Positions 35,328 through 45,843 are shown, counted from the first letter of the stretch. The stretch is 64,000 bases of DNA from Chitinophaga pinensis (GCA_945883825.1 CAMCYF010000012.1:1-64000), one strand, 5' to 3'. The notes: generated by a model from the letters alone, not told the origin. Numbers and translations: made by a program.

Positions 35328-36072
35328 TGTTCATTTTTTTTAAATAAAGTAATTTTCTTTTAAAGCGGTTAAATTTTAATTTACCTTCTCCATATAATTC
35401 CATTGACCCTAAGCAATATTTACTTAGTCGGTAGGGTCTTAGACTTTTACTTTTCATGATTTTGAAAAATGGAGAAGAACGATTTAGTTTTTCTTGTTTT
35501 AATTCTGAGATAACTAAATTAGGAAAAGGGCAAGAAATTTCACCAAATTTAAATTCGATGTTAAAATCTAAAGTTAATCGTTCGTTTAAGACATTGTGAA
35601 CAAGTGTTAAACGTTGAAATGTATTCCACATAGTTGGATTCAAACTCATGGATTTTTTGAGTTGCTTATCAACAAATAGCTGTTGTTTCTCTTCAAAAAT
35701 TGGGTTAAAATCTTGCGTTTCTATTCTTTTTTTATCTGTTCTACCTTTAAATTTGTGTTTAATTTCCAAGAAGAGTAGATTTGATTCTACATACTTACGA
35801 ATCCGGACTTTAAATCGATTTGTTTTTCCTTTGTGATGGTCTTGAAAAAATGTAAATTTCTCATCATCAAAATAGAGACTTTCGTATTTTGGTATGCGTA
35901 TAGTGTTTATTTCTAATATTTTATATTCTGCTTTAAGCTCGTGTAACAATTCTTCTAATAAGCCAATACGAAAAGCAAATTTGGTATCGATACGATTCAT
36001 CAATTTTACACGATCCATTTCAGCAAGTGAAATAGGTAAAAATTGATTTATTATGTTATTTGTATCTTGCAT
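35311..36072 (-). CDS. VTC-domain polyphosphate polymerase
   Basis: 253 residues from the ATG at 36072; a GTG at 36084 is rejected because it overlaps the -7 box. The VTC tunnel-domain pattern is visible: LMNRIDTKFAFRI, YESLYFDDEKFTFFQDHHKG, NRFKVRIRKYVESNLLFLEI and KHKFKGRTDKKR, rich in the Lys/Arg residues that bind ATP and polyphosphate. It likely makes polyphosphate from ATP at the inner membrane, with the DUF4956 protein as partner. It is the first gene of the eleven-gene minus-strand run ending at 26115. Confidence 0.85.
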   Translation of the reverse strand: MQDTNNIINQFLPISLAEMDRVKLMNRIDTKFAFRIGLLEELLHELKAEYKILEINTIRIPKYESLYFDDEKFTFFQDHHKGKTNRFKVRIRKYVESNLLFLEIKHKFKGRTDKKRIETQDFNPIFEEKQQLFVDKQLKKSMSLNPTMWNTFQRLTLVHNVLNERLTLDFNIEFKFGEISCPFPNLVISELKQEKLNRSSPFFKIMKSKSLRPYRLSKYCLGSMELYGEGKLKFNRFKRKLLYLKKMNNDTAI

Positions 36073-36083
36073 TAGTGTTAACA

Positions 36084-36091
36084 CAAAGTTA
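36084..36091 (-). promoter_or_regulatory. -7 promoter box of the eleven-gene operon
   Basis: TAACTTTG on the minus strand, 11 nt before the ATG of the VTC gene at 36072. No clear -33 TTG. It is the only strong promoter match seen in front of the run 36072-26115. Confidence 0.5.
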
Positions 36092-36216
36092 AGAGATTTA
36101 GGATATAAAATCTTATAAGTTGTCTAATTATTCATTTTCCTTATTAGTTGATTACAATTCTATCATAATTATTATTCTTTTTAGAAAACCAAAAGTGCTT
36201 TTTTTACTTGTTTGTC

Positions 36217-36224
36217 TATATTTG
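36217..36224 (+). promoter_or_regulatory. -7 promoter box for purT
   Basis: TATATTTG ending 4 nt before the ATG at 36229. It lies inside the upstream frame extension (ATG at 36208), which is therefore rejected. Confidence 0.5.
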
Positions 36225-36228
36225 CTTT

Positions 36229-37389
36229 ATGAGGAAAAAAATTATGCTTTTGGGTTCTGGTGAATTAGGAAAAGAATTTGTAATTGCCTGTCAACGATTA
36301 GGTCAATATATTATTGCAGTTGATAGTTATGTTGGTGCTCCAGCAATGCAAGTTGCCCACGAATTTGAGGTTATTGATATGTTAAAAGGTTCAGAACTGG
36401 ATCGTATTATTTCAAAACATCAGCCAGATATCATCGTTCCAGAAATTGAAGCGATTCGAACAGAGCATTTGTATGATTATGAAAAACAAGGAATTCATGT
36501 AGTTCCAAGTGCAAAGGCTGCAAATTTCACGATGAATCGAAAAGCAATTAGAGATTTAGCTTCAAAAGAACTTGGAATTAAAACTGCAACCTATCGCTAT
36601 GCTACAAGTTTTCAAGAATTAAAAGATGGTGTTGAAGTTTGCGGAATTCCATGTGTCGTGAAACCATTGATGTCGAGTTCTGGAAAAGGTCAATCTGTTA
36701 TAAAATCACATTCTGATATTGAAAAAGCCTGGCTTTATGCCATGGAGGGATCACGGGGGGACTTAAAAGAAGTAATTGTCGAGGGATTTATTGATTTTGA
36801 TTATGAAATCACGCTTTTAACAGTGACTCAAAAAAATGGTCCAACTTTATTTTGTCCTCCGATTGGTCACCGCCAAGAAAGAGGAGATTACCAAGAGAGT
36901 TGGCAACCGATGCCAATGAATCCAGATCACTTAGCTGAAGCACAAAAAATGGCTGAAGAAGTAACCAAAGCATTAGGTGGAGCAGGAATTTGGGGTATTG
37001 AATTTTTCATTACCAAAGAAGGGGCCTATTTTTCAGAATTATCACCTCGTCCTCACGATACTGGAATGGTAACATTAGCAAACACTCAAAATTTTTCCCA
37101 ATTTGAATTGCATGCACGAGCAATCTTAGGATTATCAATTCCTGAAATTTCCTTAAACCAAAATGGAGCAAGTGCTGTAATATTAGCAAGTGCTCAATCG
37201 GATAGTGAACCTGAATTTAATGGTTTTGAAGCGGCAGCATTGATTCCTAAATCGGACTTTAAAATTTTTGGAAAGCCCACAACTCGTTCTTACAGAAGAA
37301 TGGGAGTAGCACTTGCATATGGAACTGAAAATGTTGGAGAATTAATTGAAAAAGCAAAACTTGTTGCATCAAAAATTACTGTAAAATGA
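36229..37389 (+). CDS. purT: Formate-dependent phosphoribosylglycinamide formyltransferase
   Basis: 386 residues from the ATG at 36229 ([20 protein letters not shown]). PurT is an ATP-grasp enzyme that makes formyl-GAR from GAR, formate and ATP in purine synthesis. Visible segments include [20 protein letters not shown], the substrate loop [17 protein letters not shown], and the metal-binding part [20 protein letters not shown]. The stop overlaps the M61 peptidase start by 4 nt. purB lies at the other end of the window. Confidence 0.94.
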   Translation: MRKKIMLLGSGELGKEFVIACQRLGQYIIAVDSYVGAPAMQVAHEFEVIDMLKGSELDRIISKHQPDIIVPEIEAIRTEHLYDYEKQGIHVVPSAKAANFTMNRKAIRDLASKELGIKTATYRYATSFQELKDGVEVCGIPCVVKPLMSSSGKGQSVIKSHSDIEKAWLYAMEGSRGDLKEVIVEGFIDFDYEITLLTVTQKNGPTLFCPPIGHRQERGDYQESWQPMPMNPDHLAEAQKMAEEVTKALGGAGIWGIEFFITKEGAYFSELSPRPHDTGMVTLANTQNFSQFELHARAILGLSIPEISLNQNGASAVILASAQSDSEPEFNGFEAAALIPKSDFKIFGKPTTRSYRRMGVALAYGTENVGELIEKAKLVASKITVK

Positions 37390-39164
37390 AAAAATTAGTT
37401 TTTATAACCCTCTTTATATCTTTTCTAAAAGTTGAGGCTCAATCGATACATTACAATCTTCGAATGCCAAAGCCTCAGAATCATTATTTTGAAGTCGAAA
37501 TGGTCCTTACAGATTTTAAGGATAAACAAATTGATCTGAAATTACCTGTTTGGGCTCCTGGTTCTTATTTAGTTCGTGAGTTTTCTAAAAATATAAATCT
37601 AGTTAAAGCTTATGATCAAAAAGGAAATTTGATGGATCTGGATAAAAAAACTAAAAATTCGTGGTCCTTAAAAATTAATGGCGAAAGAAAAATAGTCGTA
37701 AAATATGAGGTCTATGCTTTTGAACTTTCAGTGAGAACTTCTTTTCTAGATTTAAGTCATGGTTTTGTTTCTGGCTCGGGTGTTTTTATGTACGCCGAAT
37801 CGTATCAAAATAACAAAGGAACTTTGGATATTTTCCCACATTCAACTTTTGCCAAAATAACAACTGCTTTGCCAAAATCATTCATTCCTGAAAAAATAGG
37901 TGGTGTTGAGAAATTTACTTTTGAAGATTATGATCAATTAGTAGATTGTCCTATTGAAATTGGAAATCAAGTGGTTTTTGATTTTATGGCTTCGGGTGTA
38001 AAACATACTGTTGCAATGTATGGCGAAGGAAATTATAATATCCCAAGCTTAAAAACAGATATGACCAAAATTATTGAAGCTGAAACGGCGGTTTTTGGGG
38101 AAAATCCAAATAAAGAATATGTTTTTATTGTTCACAATGTTGTGGATGGTCAAGGAGGTCTTGAACATAAGAATTCTACTACTTTAAGCGTAAATCGGTG
38201 GACTTATGCTACACCAAAAAATATCGACTTTTTAAATTTGGTTGCTCACGAGTATTTTCATCTATGGAATGTGAAAAGAATCAGACCGATAGAATTAGGC
38301 CCTTTTGATTATTCACAAGAAAATTACACAAGCTTATTGTGGGTGATGGAAGGATTTACTTCTTATTATGATGAGTTAATTTTAAGACGAACTGGGCATT
38401 ATTCACAAGAAGAGTTTTTAAATAAACTGCAAAGTTCAATAAATTATGTTGAAGGTTCAGTTGGCGCTCGTGTTCAACCTGTTGCTCATGCGAGTTTTGA
38501 TGCTTGGGTAAAAGCATATCGTCCTACTGAAAATAGTTCTAATACTTCGATGACTTATTATTCTAGAGGATCAATTCTTGCAGCAATTTTTGATGTTATG
38601 ATAATAAATAATTCAAAGGGAAAAGAGGGATTAGATGCATTCTTAAAACACCTTTATACAAAATTTCACAAAGGTTTAAACAGAGGATTTTCAGATATTG
38701 AATTTAAAGTTGAACTGGAAAAATTTGTAGGAAAGGATTTAACAGATTTTTATAAAAAATACATCGATGGCACAGAAATTTTGCCCTATGCAGAAATTTT
38801 TGATAATGTAGGATTAACTGTTAAAGATTTAACAAGTTTTTCGCCCTCTTTCGGAGCTGCTTGCAGACAAGAAGGTGGTAAAGTAATCGTAAAAAGTATT
38901 CGAGCTGGATCTTGTGCAGAAGATGCTGGTCTAAGTGTTGGAGACGAAATTATTGGCTGTAATTCTTATCGCGTTGATCAAGGAATGTTAGATGGAATGA
39001 TCAATAGCTTAACGATCGGAGAAACTGCAGAATTGCTTATCGCAAGAGATGAAAACTTATTTTCCGTAAAAATTAGAATGACAAATTACCGAAAACCAGC
39101 ATTTAAATTTGAAAAACAAACGAACTCGAAATATGAGACAGAATATAATTTTTGGTTGCGTTAA
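37386..39164 (+). CDS. M61 family glycyl aminopeptidase-like metallopeptidase with PDZ domain
   Basis: 592 residues: a signal peptide ([19 protein letters not shown]), an N-terminal beta domain, then the zinc site HEYFH at 288-292 ([16 protein letters not shown]) with the third ligand E322 in [15 protein letters not shown]-terminal PDZ domain runs from about 490 ([18 protein letters not shown], then [14 protein letters not shown]). It belongs to peptidase family M61, periplasmic or secreted. The ATG overlaps purT by 4 nt, and the downstream BNR protein starts inside its 3' end. Confidence 0.92.
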   Translation: MKKLVFITLFISFLKVEAQSIHYNLRMPKPQNHYFEVEMVLTDFKDKQIDLKLPVWAPGSYLVREFSKNINLVKAYDQKGNLMDLDKKTKNSWSLKINGERKIVVKYEVYAFELSVRTSFLDLSHGFVSGSGVFMYAESYQNNKGTLDIFPHSTFAKITTALPKSFIPEKIGGVEKFTFEDYDQLVDCPIEIGNQVVFDFMASGVKHTVAMYGEGNYNIPSLKTDMTKIIEAETAVFGENPNKEYVFIVHNVVDGQGGLEHKNSTTLSVNRWTYATPKNIDFLNLVAHEYFHLWNVKRIRPIELGPFDYSQENYTSLLWVMEGFTSYYDELILRRTGHYSQEEFLNKLQSSINYVEGSVGARVQPVAHASFDAWVKAYRPTENSSNTSMTYYSRGSILAAIFDVMIINNSKGKEGLDAFLKHLYTKFHKGLNRGFSDIEFKVELEKFVGKDLTDFYKKYIDGTEILPYAEIFDNVGLTVKDLTSFSPSFGAACRQEGGKVIVKSIRAGSCAEDAGLSVGDEIIGCNSYRVDQGMLDGMINSLTIGETAELLIARDENLFSVKIRMTNYRKPAFKFEKQTNSKYETEYNFWLR

Positions 39165-40440
39165 ATTTACTTTTTTAACTATTTCTCTAAACTTTTCCTT
39201 TGTGATCATCGGACAAGGAAAATACTTGAATGTTCAGATTCCACCAGTAAACAAATTGTATTCATCAAATGAATGTGAACCTTCCATAGCAATAAATCCA
39301 TTTAGACCGAATGAAATGGCAGCTGGTTCAATTTTAGCGGGCTATCATTATTCAAGTGATTCAGGAAAAACTTGGGCAAGTAAAGAACTAAAAAGCCCGT
39401 ATGGCGTTTGGGGTGACCCTGTTGTTTGCTACGATTCAAAAGGTCGCTTGTATTATTTTCATCTTGCTAATTATACGAAGACTTCATGGATTGATCGTAT
39501 TGTTTGTCAAACTTCAGATAAAATAGAAGGCGAGTTTACTACGGGGGCATTTCCTAAACCAAATGGAAGCAAAGCACAGGACAAACATTGGGTTGTAATT
39601 GATCCAATTTCTGATGTAGTTTATATGACATGGACACAATTTGATGCTTATGCTTCTCCTGATCAAAAAGATAGTTCTTTTATTATGTTCTCTAAATCAA
39701 TGGACCGCGGTGTTTCTTGGACTGATCCAGTTCGAATTTCGAAATATGGCGGTGATTGTTTAGATGGTGATAATACTGTTGAAGGTGCCGTTCCTGCACT
39801 GGGTAAGAATGGAGAAATATATGTAGCCTGGAGTGGACCTCGTGGCTTGGTATTTCAAAAGTCATTAGATTATGGAAAAACATGGCTAATAGAAGAACGC
39901 ACAATTTCACATCATACTGGAGGTTGGGAATTTTCTATACCTGGAATGAATCGTGCAAATGGTCTGCCATTCCTTGTTTCAGATATGAGTAACGGAAAAA
40001 ATAGTGGCACGCTTTATTTAAATTGGGCAGATCAAAAAAATGGAAAAAAAAATACAGATATTTGGCTGAAGTCATCGAAAGATGGTGGTGAAACTTGGAC
40101 GAATGCAGTTATGGTAAATCAAGATAAGACAAAAAAACATCAATTTTTTACTTCTGTAGCAATTGATCAAAGCAATGGTGATTTACATTTTGTTTATTAT
40201 GATAGGAGTAGAGATACTTCTAACAAAAATAAAACTGAGGTTGTTTGGTGTAGAAGTGAAGACGGAGGAAATACTTTTAAAAGTGAGATTATATCTGCTT
40301 CAGCCTTTGTTCCGAATAAAAAAGTATTTTTCGGTGACTATCTCGGAATTGCAGTCAATAAAGGTGTCGTAAGACCAATTTGGCCAAGAATGGATAAGAA
40401 AAAGATTACCTTATGGACAGCTTTAATTAATTTAAGGTAA
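39133..40440 (+). CDS. Secreted BNR/Asp-box (sialidase-fold) protein
   Basis: 435 residues from the ATG at 39133, which gives a signal-like N-terminus ([20 protein letters not shown] up to about residue 28); the frame extends to 39109. At least five Asp-box motifs (S-x-D-x-G-x-x-W) are seen: SSDSGKTWAS, SMDRGVSWTD, SLDYGKTWLI, SKDGGETWTN and SEDGGNTFKS, pointing to a six-bladed beta-propeller. The catalytic arginine triad and the Tyr of true sialidases could not be assigned, so activity is uncertain. It overlaps the M61 gene by 32 nt. Confidence 0.82.
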   Translation: MRQNIIFGCVKFTFLTISLNFSFVIIGQGKYLNVQIPPVNKLYSSNECEPSIAINPFRPNEMAAGSILAGYHYSSDSGKTWASKELKSPYGVWGDPVVCYDSKGRLYYFHLANYTKTSWIDRIVCQTSDKIEGEFTTGAFPKPNGSKAQDKHWVVIDPISDVVYMTWTQFDAYASPDQKDSSFIMFSKSMDRGVSWTDPVRISKYGGDCLDGDNTVEGAVPALGKNGEIYVAWSGPRGLVFQKSLDYGKTWLIEERTISHHTGGWEFSIPGMNRANGLPFLVSDMSNGKNSGTLYLNWADQKNGKKNTDIWLKSSKDGGETWTNAVMVNQDKTKKHQFFTSVAIDQSNGDLHFVYYDRSRDTSNKNKTEVVWCRSEDGGNTFKSEIISASAFVPNKKVFFGDYLGIAVNKGVVRPIWPRMDKKKITLWTALINLR

Positions 40441-40453
40441 ATTCTTGAAAATT

Positions 40454-41125
40454 ATGCAGTCAAGTATACCATCCTCTTGGTCAAAAGTTTTAAAAGAAGA
40501 ATTTCATAAAGATTATTTCATATATCTAAGTGAAACTGTCACCAAGTTTTATGCATCTGAAACAAACCGTTTATTTCCACCTGAAGAATTAATTTTTCAT
40601 GCTTTTGATTTATGCTCTTTTGAAAAACTTAAAGTTGTTATTTTAGGTCAAGATCCATATCCGACTTTGGGTAATGCAAACGGTCTAAGTTTTTCAGTTG
40701 CTGATTCTGTTAAAGTACTTCCTAAAAGTTTAAAAAACATCTTCTTAGAAGTTCAAGATGATTTAAAAATTGATTTTCCAAAAAACGGAAATTTAGAGAG
40801 ATGGGCAAATCAAGGTGTTCTTTTGTTAAATTCAATTTTAACGGTTGATGAAGGAAATCCAAATAGTCATAAAGATATTGGTTGGGAGCAATTTACTGAT
40901 GCTATAATTCATAAAATCAGTACTGAGAAATCAAATATTGTTTTTTTACTTTGGGGAACGAAAGCCATTGCAAAAAAGGAAATCATTGATTGTAACAAGC
41001 ATTTAGTCTTAACTGCTCCTCATCCTTCTCCGCTTTCTGCTTACCGTGGTTTTTTCGGATGCAAGCATTTTAGTCATACAAATCAGTATTTTCGGAAATT
41101 AGGAAAAACAGAAATAAATTGGTGA
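40454..41125 (+). CDS. ung: Uracil-DNA glycosylase
   Basis: 223 residues from the ATG at 40454; an in-frame TTG 9 nt earlier is possible but less likely. Family 1 UDG removes uracil from DNA. The water-activating motif GQDPYP is at 65-70 with catalytic D67, and the minor-groove loop HPSPLSAYRGFFGCKHF contains the catalytic histidine. VFLLWGTKAIAKK corresponds to the LLWG block. It sits 13 nt after the BNR protein, and hemE follows with its own promoter. Confidence 0.95.
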   Translation: MQSSIPSSWSKVLKEEFHKDYFIYLSETVTKFYASETNRLFPPEELIFHAFDLCSFEKLKVVILGQDPYPTLGNANGLSFSVADSVKVLPKSLKNIFLEVQDDLKIDFPKNGNLERWANQGVLLLNSILTVDEGNPNSHKDIGWEQFTDAIIHKISTEKSNIVFLLWGTKAIAKKEIIDCNKHLVLTAPHPSPLSAYRGFFGCKHFSHTNQYFRKLGKTEINW

Positions 41126-41144
41126 TTTTTTTCTTTCAAAAACG

Positions 41145-41152
41145 TAACTTTG
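41145..41152 (+). promoter_or_regulatory. -7 promoter box for hemE
   Basis: TAACTTTG ending 6 nt before the ATG at 41159, with a TTG at 41119-41121 (23-nt spacer). The TTG at 41150 that opens the longer reading frame is part of this box. Confidence 0.55.
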
Positions 41153-41158
41153 CAGCAA

Positions 41159-42190
41159 ATGAAAATTAAAAATGATTTGCTATTACGTGCTCACAATGGT
41201 GAATCATTAGAGCGATATCCTGTTTGGATTATGCGTCAAGCAGGAAGAATCCTACCAGAATATAGAATTGTTCGCTCAAAGCTTTCAGGATTTAAGGAAT
41301 TAGTTGAAACACCAGAATTTGCTGCTGAGGTTACAATTCAACCAGTGGATTTATTAGATGTCGATGCAGCCATTATTTTTTCTGATATTTTGGTTGTTCC
41401 AGAAGCAATGGGTTTGCCCTATCAAATGATAGAACAAAAAGGTCCATGGTTTGAAAAGACAATTCGAAGCAATGAAGAATTAAGTTATTTAGACACTACT
41501 ATTGATGTTGAAGACAGACTTTCGTATGTTTTTGAAGCCATTAAATTAACGAAAATTGCTCTCGATTCGCGAGTACCATTAATTGGTTTTGCTGGTGCAC
41601 CTTGGACTGTTTTTTGTTACATGGTGGAAGGAAAAGGATCAAAGACTTTTTCTGAATCTCGAAAATTACTTTATACTAACCCAGTTTTGGCACACGAATT
41701 GCTAAGCCGAATAACTGATGTCACTATTCGCTATATGAAAGCGCAAGTTTCAGCAGGAGCTGATGCATTGCAGTTATTTGATTCATGGGCTGGAATTTTA
41801 GGGACAGAGCAATACAGAGAATTTGGATTAAATTACATTGAAAAAATTGTAGCGGCTTTTCCAAATTTCCCTTTTACTGTTTTTTCTAAAGGTGCACTTG
41901 CTTCTTTACCTGAAATTGCAGCGTTAAATTGCTCAACATTAGGCTTAGATTGGAATATGAGTATACAAGAAACCCGAAAATTAGTCGGAGAAACTATGAC
42001 TTTACAAGGCAATTTAGACCCTTGTGTATTATATGGTTCTGACGACTTAATAAAAAAAGAGACAATAAAAATGCTAAATTCATTCAAAAGTCAAAGACAT
42101 ATTGTAAATTTGGGTCATGGAGTTTATCCTGATATTGATCCTGAAAAGGTAAAAGTATTTATTCAAACTGTAAAAAATTATGAAAATTAA
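41159..42190 (+). CDS. hemE: Uroporphyrinogen decarboxylase
   Basis: 343 residues, full length, from the ATG at 41159. HemE converts uroporphyrinogen III to coproporphyrinogen III in heme synthesis. Signatures [16 protein letters not shown] near the N-terminus (with the catalytic-site arginines), [35 protein letters not shown] and the C-terminal [10 protein letters not shown] and [16 protein letters not shown] blocks are all present. It overlaps the OmpA-family gene by 11 nt, so the two are cotranscribed. Confidence 0.95.
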   Translation: MKIKNDLLLRAHNGESLERYPVWIMRQAGRILPEYRIVRSKLSGFKELVETPEFAAEVTIQPVDLLDVDAAIIFSDILVVPEAMGLPYQMIEQKGPWFEKTIRSNEELSYLDTTIDVEDRLSYVFEAIKLTKIALDSRVPLIGFAGAPWTVFCYMVEGKGSKTFSESRKLLYTNPVLAHELLSRITDVTIRYMKAQVSAGADALQLFDSWAGILGTEQYREFGLNYIEKIVAAFPNFPFTVFSKGALASLPEIAALNCSTLGLDWNMSIQETRKLVGETMTLQGNLDPCVLYGSDDLIKKETIKMLNSFKSQRHIVNLGHGVYPDIDPEKVKVFIQTVKNYEN

Positions 42191-43412
42191 TATTCCGAAA
42201 TTAGGTTTTTTAGCCTTAATTATTTCATCTTCTTATTCATTTGCTCAGAAAAATAAAGCTTTTGAGAAAGAAGTTTTGAAAATGACATTTGAAAGAAATC
42301 AATCAAATGATCCTATTAATGAAATCGGTGGAGTTGATGCCCTTGATTATGGTGTAAGTTCTCCATCTGAAAGGAAAGCTGATTTATTTTCCACTGAAGC
42401 TGGAGGTGATGTTAAAGTTCCTGAAAATATATTTGGTAAAGAAGAGCCTATTAAAGACATTGGTGGATCTCAATATTTGGGTTTGATTTTATATAAACCT
42501 GGAAAGTTAGCAAACGAAAGAAGCTATGTGACTATTCCACTTGGAAGAGGTAAAGAACAAATTACACTTAAAAAGAATTTAAATTATTGTGTGGAATTCT
42601 CAATTTCTCTAGCTGAGTCATCAAAGTTTGGAATAAATAATATTGCAGCATTATTTTCAAAAGATGATTTTGGTTCAAATAATACTTCTGCTATTTATAA
42701 TTCTTCTGATAGATTGGTAAAGTCGCAAAATAATAAAGTATTTTCGGGTTTTTATGGCTGGGAACAAGTATGTAATATTTACACAGCCAAAGGAGACGAG
42801 AGATTTATTACCATTGGTAATTTTGATAAAAATGAAACAACAAAATTTGAAGCGGTTAAAAAACCAAAAGATAGCGAACTAGAATCGATAAGCCAAGCTT
42901 ACTATTATGTTGATAATGTCAATATAACACTTATAGATAAGGAGGAGGATTGTAAATGTTATAACAATGCTCCCAAAAAAATTGAGGAGTCATTTTCCAA
43001 TTTAATTTATTCAAAAACACCTGAATTAACAGATAAAATGACAACTGCTGAAAAAGTTGCTGAACAAGTTGCATATTTTCGATTTGGAAAGGCAACGTTT
43101 AGTGAAAATTGCAAAGAAGCAATGAATTTTGTACTAAATGAGTTAAATACTAATCCACAATTCCGAATAGAAATACAAGGTCATTGTGATGCTAAAGAAT
43201 TGAAAGTTGGAGAGGGGCTAGATGAATATTATCAAATGGATAGAAAACGTGTTGCAGCAGTTGCTAAATATTTTGAAGAACAAGGAATTGACCCAACAAG
43301 GATTGATAAAACCTACAAAAGTGAAACAACTCAAAGTTCTGAAGTTGAAGAGGACGATGAGGATGAAGTAAAAGATGCAAAAAATAGAAGAATAAACTTT
43401 ATCCTAAAGTAA
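42180..43412 (+). CDS. OmpA-family outer-membrane protein
   Basis: 410 residues: a signal peptide ([20 protein letters not shown] to about residue 22), a beta-rich central domain of about 270 residues, and a C-terminal OmpA-like peptidoglycan-binding domain ([49 protein letters not shown], and the final [10 protein letters not shown]). An unusually acidic insert ([12 protein letters not shown]) lies just before the last NRR motif. It links the outer membrane to the cell wall. It starts inside hemE and is ended by a strong terminator. Confidence 0.88.
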   Translation: MKINIPKLGFLALIISSSYSFAQKNKAFEKEVLKMTFERNQSNDPINEIGGVDALDYGVSSPSERKADLFSTEAGGDVKVPENIFGKEEPIKDIGGSQYLGLILYKPGKLANERSYVTIPLGRGKEQITLKKNLNYCVEFSISLAESSKFGINNIAALFSKDDFGSNNTSAIYNSSDRLVKSQNNKVFSGFYGWEQVCNIYTAKGDERFITIGNFDKNETTKFEAVKKPKDSELESISQAYYYVDNVNITLIDKEEDCKCYNNAPKKIEESFSNLIYSKTPELTDKMTTAEKVAEQVAYFRFGKATFSENCKEAMNFVLNELNTNPQFRIEIQGHCDAKELKVGEGLDEYYQMDRKRVAAVAKYFEEQGIDPTRIDKTYKSETTQSSEVEEDDEDEVKDAKNRRINFILK

Positions 43413-43430
43413 GAAAGTAAAACGTTTTAC

Positions 43431-43463
43431 AAAAAGCTGACAAATTAAAGTCAGCTTTTTTTT
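43431..43463 (+). terminator. Rho-independent terminator after the OmpA-family gene
   Basis: An 11-bp perfect stem (AAAAAGCTGAC with GTCAGCTTTTT), an 8-nt loop and a run of T residues. It ends the hemE operon. Confidence 0.9.
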
Positions 43464-43524
43464 GCTGATAAATTTTTTAATTTATTTAATTAAATTGCTC
43501 TTTGAAGTTCCATATTTTCATTTA

Positions 43525-43554
43525 TTGAGGTTAAATATAAAGTTCTTAATTTTA
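43525..43554 (+). promoter_or_regulatory. Promoter of the 214-aa secreted protein
   Basis: TTG at 43525-43527, a 19-nt spacer and TAATTTTA (one base off consensus), ending 4 nt before the ATG at 43559. Confidence 0.5.
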
Positions 43555-43558
43555 CTAC

Positions 43559-44203
43559 ATGAAATTTAGTTTAATTTTCATCTTTTCTCTATTAATGTCA
43601 AGTATCAATGCGCAAGCAATCAATCCGGACGATTCTTTTACATTTGAATTGGGTTTGCCAAATGCGACAAATAATAAAGCGTATAGATCTATTATGCAAG
43701 GTTTAGTTTGTATCTCACCATCTTATCAATACGCGCTTAAAAATGGTATTTCTTTTGGAATAGGATTGCATTATTCCTATTTTGCAATCAATGAATTTAG
43801 AGTGCAGCCAAAAATATTTGGGGGAATTCATTCTGCTGCTACCTTCTTAAAACTTGGACATGAAAAATTTTGGACAGAACGTATTGGAACAGAAATAGGA
43901 TGTAAAATCGGTTATTTAAATTCTTTTGCTGTAAGTGATTCTATAAAAAATTATAGGAGAACTGAAGCGACCTTTTTTGAGCCATTTATTTCATTTATAG
44001 CGACTTCTTCTGTTAATAGTTCGTATCGTTTTACAATTGGATTTCCTTTTTATGGATTTAATTTCACACCAGAAACGATAGGGATTTTAGATTCAAGCAT
44101 GGGTTATTCCATTGCCGATTTCTCTAAAATAGCATCAGCATTCACAATAAGTTTTGGCTACTCCTTCTATTTCAATGGCAAAAAAAATATGGACGAGGAT
44201 TAA
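43559..44203 (+). CDS. Secreted protein, probable outer-membrane barrel, unknown function
   Basis: 214 residues with a signal peptide (MKFSLIFIFSLLMSSINAQA). The mature part alternates short amphipathic strands and glycine-rich turns (GISFGIGLHYSYFAINEF, IGTEIGCKIGYLNSFAV, YRFTIGFPFYGFNFT, FTISFGYSFYF near the end), typical of small eight-strand barrels. No named family recognised. It is monocistronic between a terminator and a convergent gene; its TAA interlocks with the TAA of the carboxylase gene (TTAA at 44200-44203). Confidence 0.7.
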   Translation: MKFSLIFIFSLLMSSINAQAINPDDSFTFELGLPNATNNKAYRSIMQGLVCISPSYQYALKNGISFGIGLHYSYFAINEFRVQPKIFGGIHSAATFLKLGHEKFWTERIGTEIGCKIGYLNSFAVSDSIKNYRRTEATFFEPFISFIATSSVNSSYRFTIGFPFYGFNFTPETIGILDSSMGYSIADFSKIASAFTISFGYSFYFNGKKNMDED

Positions 44204-45843
44204 GTTTGAATTACTCCAACATTATATCTTTTTTCAATAGGTGCATGATTGGCCATTTCAATTCCCATTGATATTATTTTGCGGGTTTCAACAGGATCAA
44301 TAATGGTATCTATCCATAGGCGACTTGCTGCATAATATGGAGATATTTGCTCATCGTACTTATTCTTAATAGAGTCGAATAGTTCTTTTTCTCGTTTTGG
44401 AGTTATTTCCTCGCCTTTTCCTTTTAATGTAGCAACTTCTATTTGAAGAAGTGTTTTAGCAGCGGCAGCACCTGACATAACGCCAATTTCTGCACTTGGC
44501 CACCCAACAATTAAGCGAGGATCATATGCTTTTCCACACATGGCGTAATTTCCAGCACCATATGAATTCCCCATTATTATGGAAAATTTTGGAACTACGC
44601 TGTTTGCCATTGCGCTTACCATTTTTGCTCCATCCTTTATGATTCCACCATTTTCACTTTTAGAACCTACCATAAATCCTGTAACATCATGCAAGAAAAC
44701 CAAAGGGATGTTTTTTTGATTACAATTCATGATAAATCGAGCTGCTTTATCTGCAGAATCTGAATAAATAACTCCTCCAAATTGCATTTCACCTTTTGCA
44801 TTTTTTGATATTTCACGGTTGTTGACCACGATTCCTACGCTCCAGCCATCAATTCTAGCATAAGCTGTAATAATTGATTTGCCATAACTTTCTTTGTATT
44901 CTGTAAATTCAGAATTATCAAGAAGGCTTTTCAATATCTCTTTTGTGTTGTATGGTTTTGAGCGATCTGCAGGAATAATGCCGTACACTTTTTTTATTGC
45001 CTCTTTTGGCTCTATACTTTCTATTCTGTCAAATCCAGCCTTTGGTTTTTCTCCAATCTTGCTTATTAAGTCTCTAATTTTAGAAAGACATTCTTGGTCG
45101 TTTTCAACTTTGTAATCACATATTCCTGAAACCTCAGTCTGAGATCTTGCACCACCCAAAGTTTCATTGTCAATACTTTCTCCAATAGCAGCTTTAACAA
45201 GATAGGAGCCCGCTAAAAAAATGGTGCCTGTTTTATTTACAATTAAAGACTCATCCGACATAATTGGTAAATAAGCACCTCCAGCAACACAAGAGCCCAT
45301 TACTGCAGCAATCTGAACGATTCCCATCGAACTCATAATGGCATTGTTTCTAAAAATCCTCCCAAAATGTTCTTTGTCGGCAAAAATCTCGTCTTGCATT
45401 GGAAGATAAACACCTGCAGAATCGACTAAATAAATAATAGGCAAATGATTTTCCATTGCAATTTCTTGCGCCCTTAAATTCTTTTTCCCAGTTATAGGAA
45501 ACCAAGCTCCAGCTTTAACTGTAGCGTCATTTGCAACAACAATTACTTGTTTCTTATTAACGTAGCCAATTACAATTACAACGCCTCCAGAAGGACAGCC
45601 ACCATGTTCTTTGTACATGCCAAAACCAGCGAATGCGCCAATTTCAATACGCTCAGTTTCTGGGTCTAAAAGAAGATTAATTCGTTCTCGAGCAGTTAGT
45701 TTTCCACTGTCGTGTAATTTTTGTCTTCGAGTTTTTCCACCTCCTTCATATATTTTTTCTAATTCTTGCTCTAAACCTCTAATTTTCAAGCGCATTTGAT
45801 CCTCATTGAAGTTAAATGCTAATTCTTTTTCTGAAATTGCCAT
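44200..45843 (-). CDS. Acyl-CoA carboxylase beta subunit (carboxyltransferase)
   Basis: 547 residues, a complete two-domain (crotonase-fold) carboxyltransferase of the biotin-dependent propionyl-/methylcrotonyl-CoA carboxylase family. Visible blocks are KLTARERINLLLDPET, FPITGKKNLRAQEIAMENHL, VDSAGVYLPMQDEIF, and the C-terminal GNSYGAGNYAMCGKAYDPRL with MSGAAAAKTL. The text is closer to methylcrotonyl-CoA carboxylase (leucine degradation) than to propionyl-CoA carboxylase, but this cannot be proved by eye. The biotin-carrying alpha subunit is not adjacent. A -7-like TATATTTA lies about 19 nt upstream. Confidence 0.88.
   Translation of the reverse strand: MAISEKELAFNFNEDQMRLKIRGLEQELEKIYEGGGKTRRQKLHDSGKLTARERINLLLDPETERIEIGAFAGFGMYKEHGGCPSGGVVIVIGYVNKKQVIVVANDATVKAGAWFPITGKKNLRAQEIAMENHLPIIYLVDSAGVYLPMQDEIFADKEHFGRIFRNNAIMSSMGIVQIAAVMGSCVAGGAYLPIMSDESLIVNKTGTIFLAGSYLVKAAIGESIDNETLGGARSQTEVSGICDYKVENDQECLSKIRDLISKIGEKPKAGFDRIESIEPKEAIKKVYGIIPADRSKPYNTKEILKSLLDNSEFTEYKESYGKSIITAYARIDGWSVGIVVNNREISKNAKGEMQFGGVIYSDSADKAARFIMNCNQKNIPLVFLHDVTGFMVGSKSENGGIIKDGAKMVSAMANSVVPKFSIIMGNSYGAGNYAMCGKAYDPRLIVGWPSAEIGVMSGAAAAKTLLQIEVATLKGKGEEITPKREKELFDSIKNKYDEQISPYYAASRLWIDTIIDPVETRKIISMGIEMANHAPIEKRYNVGVIQT

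Noticed and set aside
36073-36084. GTG start for the VTC gene giving four more residues
   Set aside because: The GTG overlaps the end of the TAACTTTG box, so it would lie upstream of the transcript start.
39133-40440. Active exo-sialidase
   Set aside because: Asp boxes show the fold only; the arginine triad and catalytic Tyr/Glu could not be placed, so activity is not claimed.
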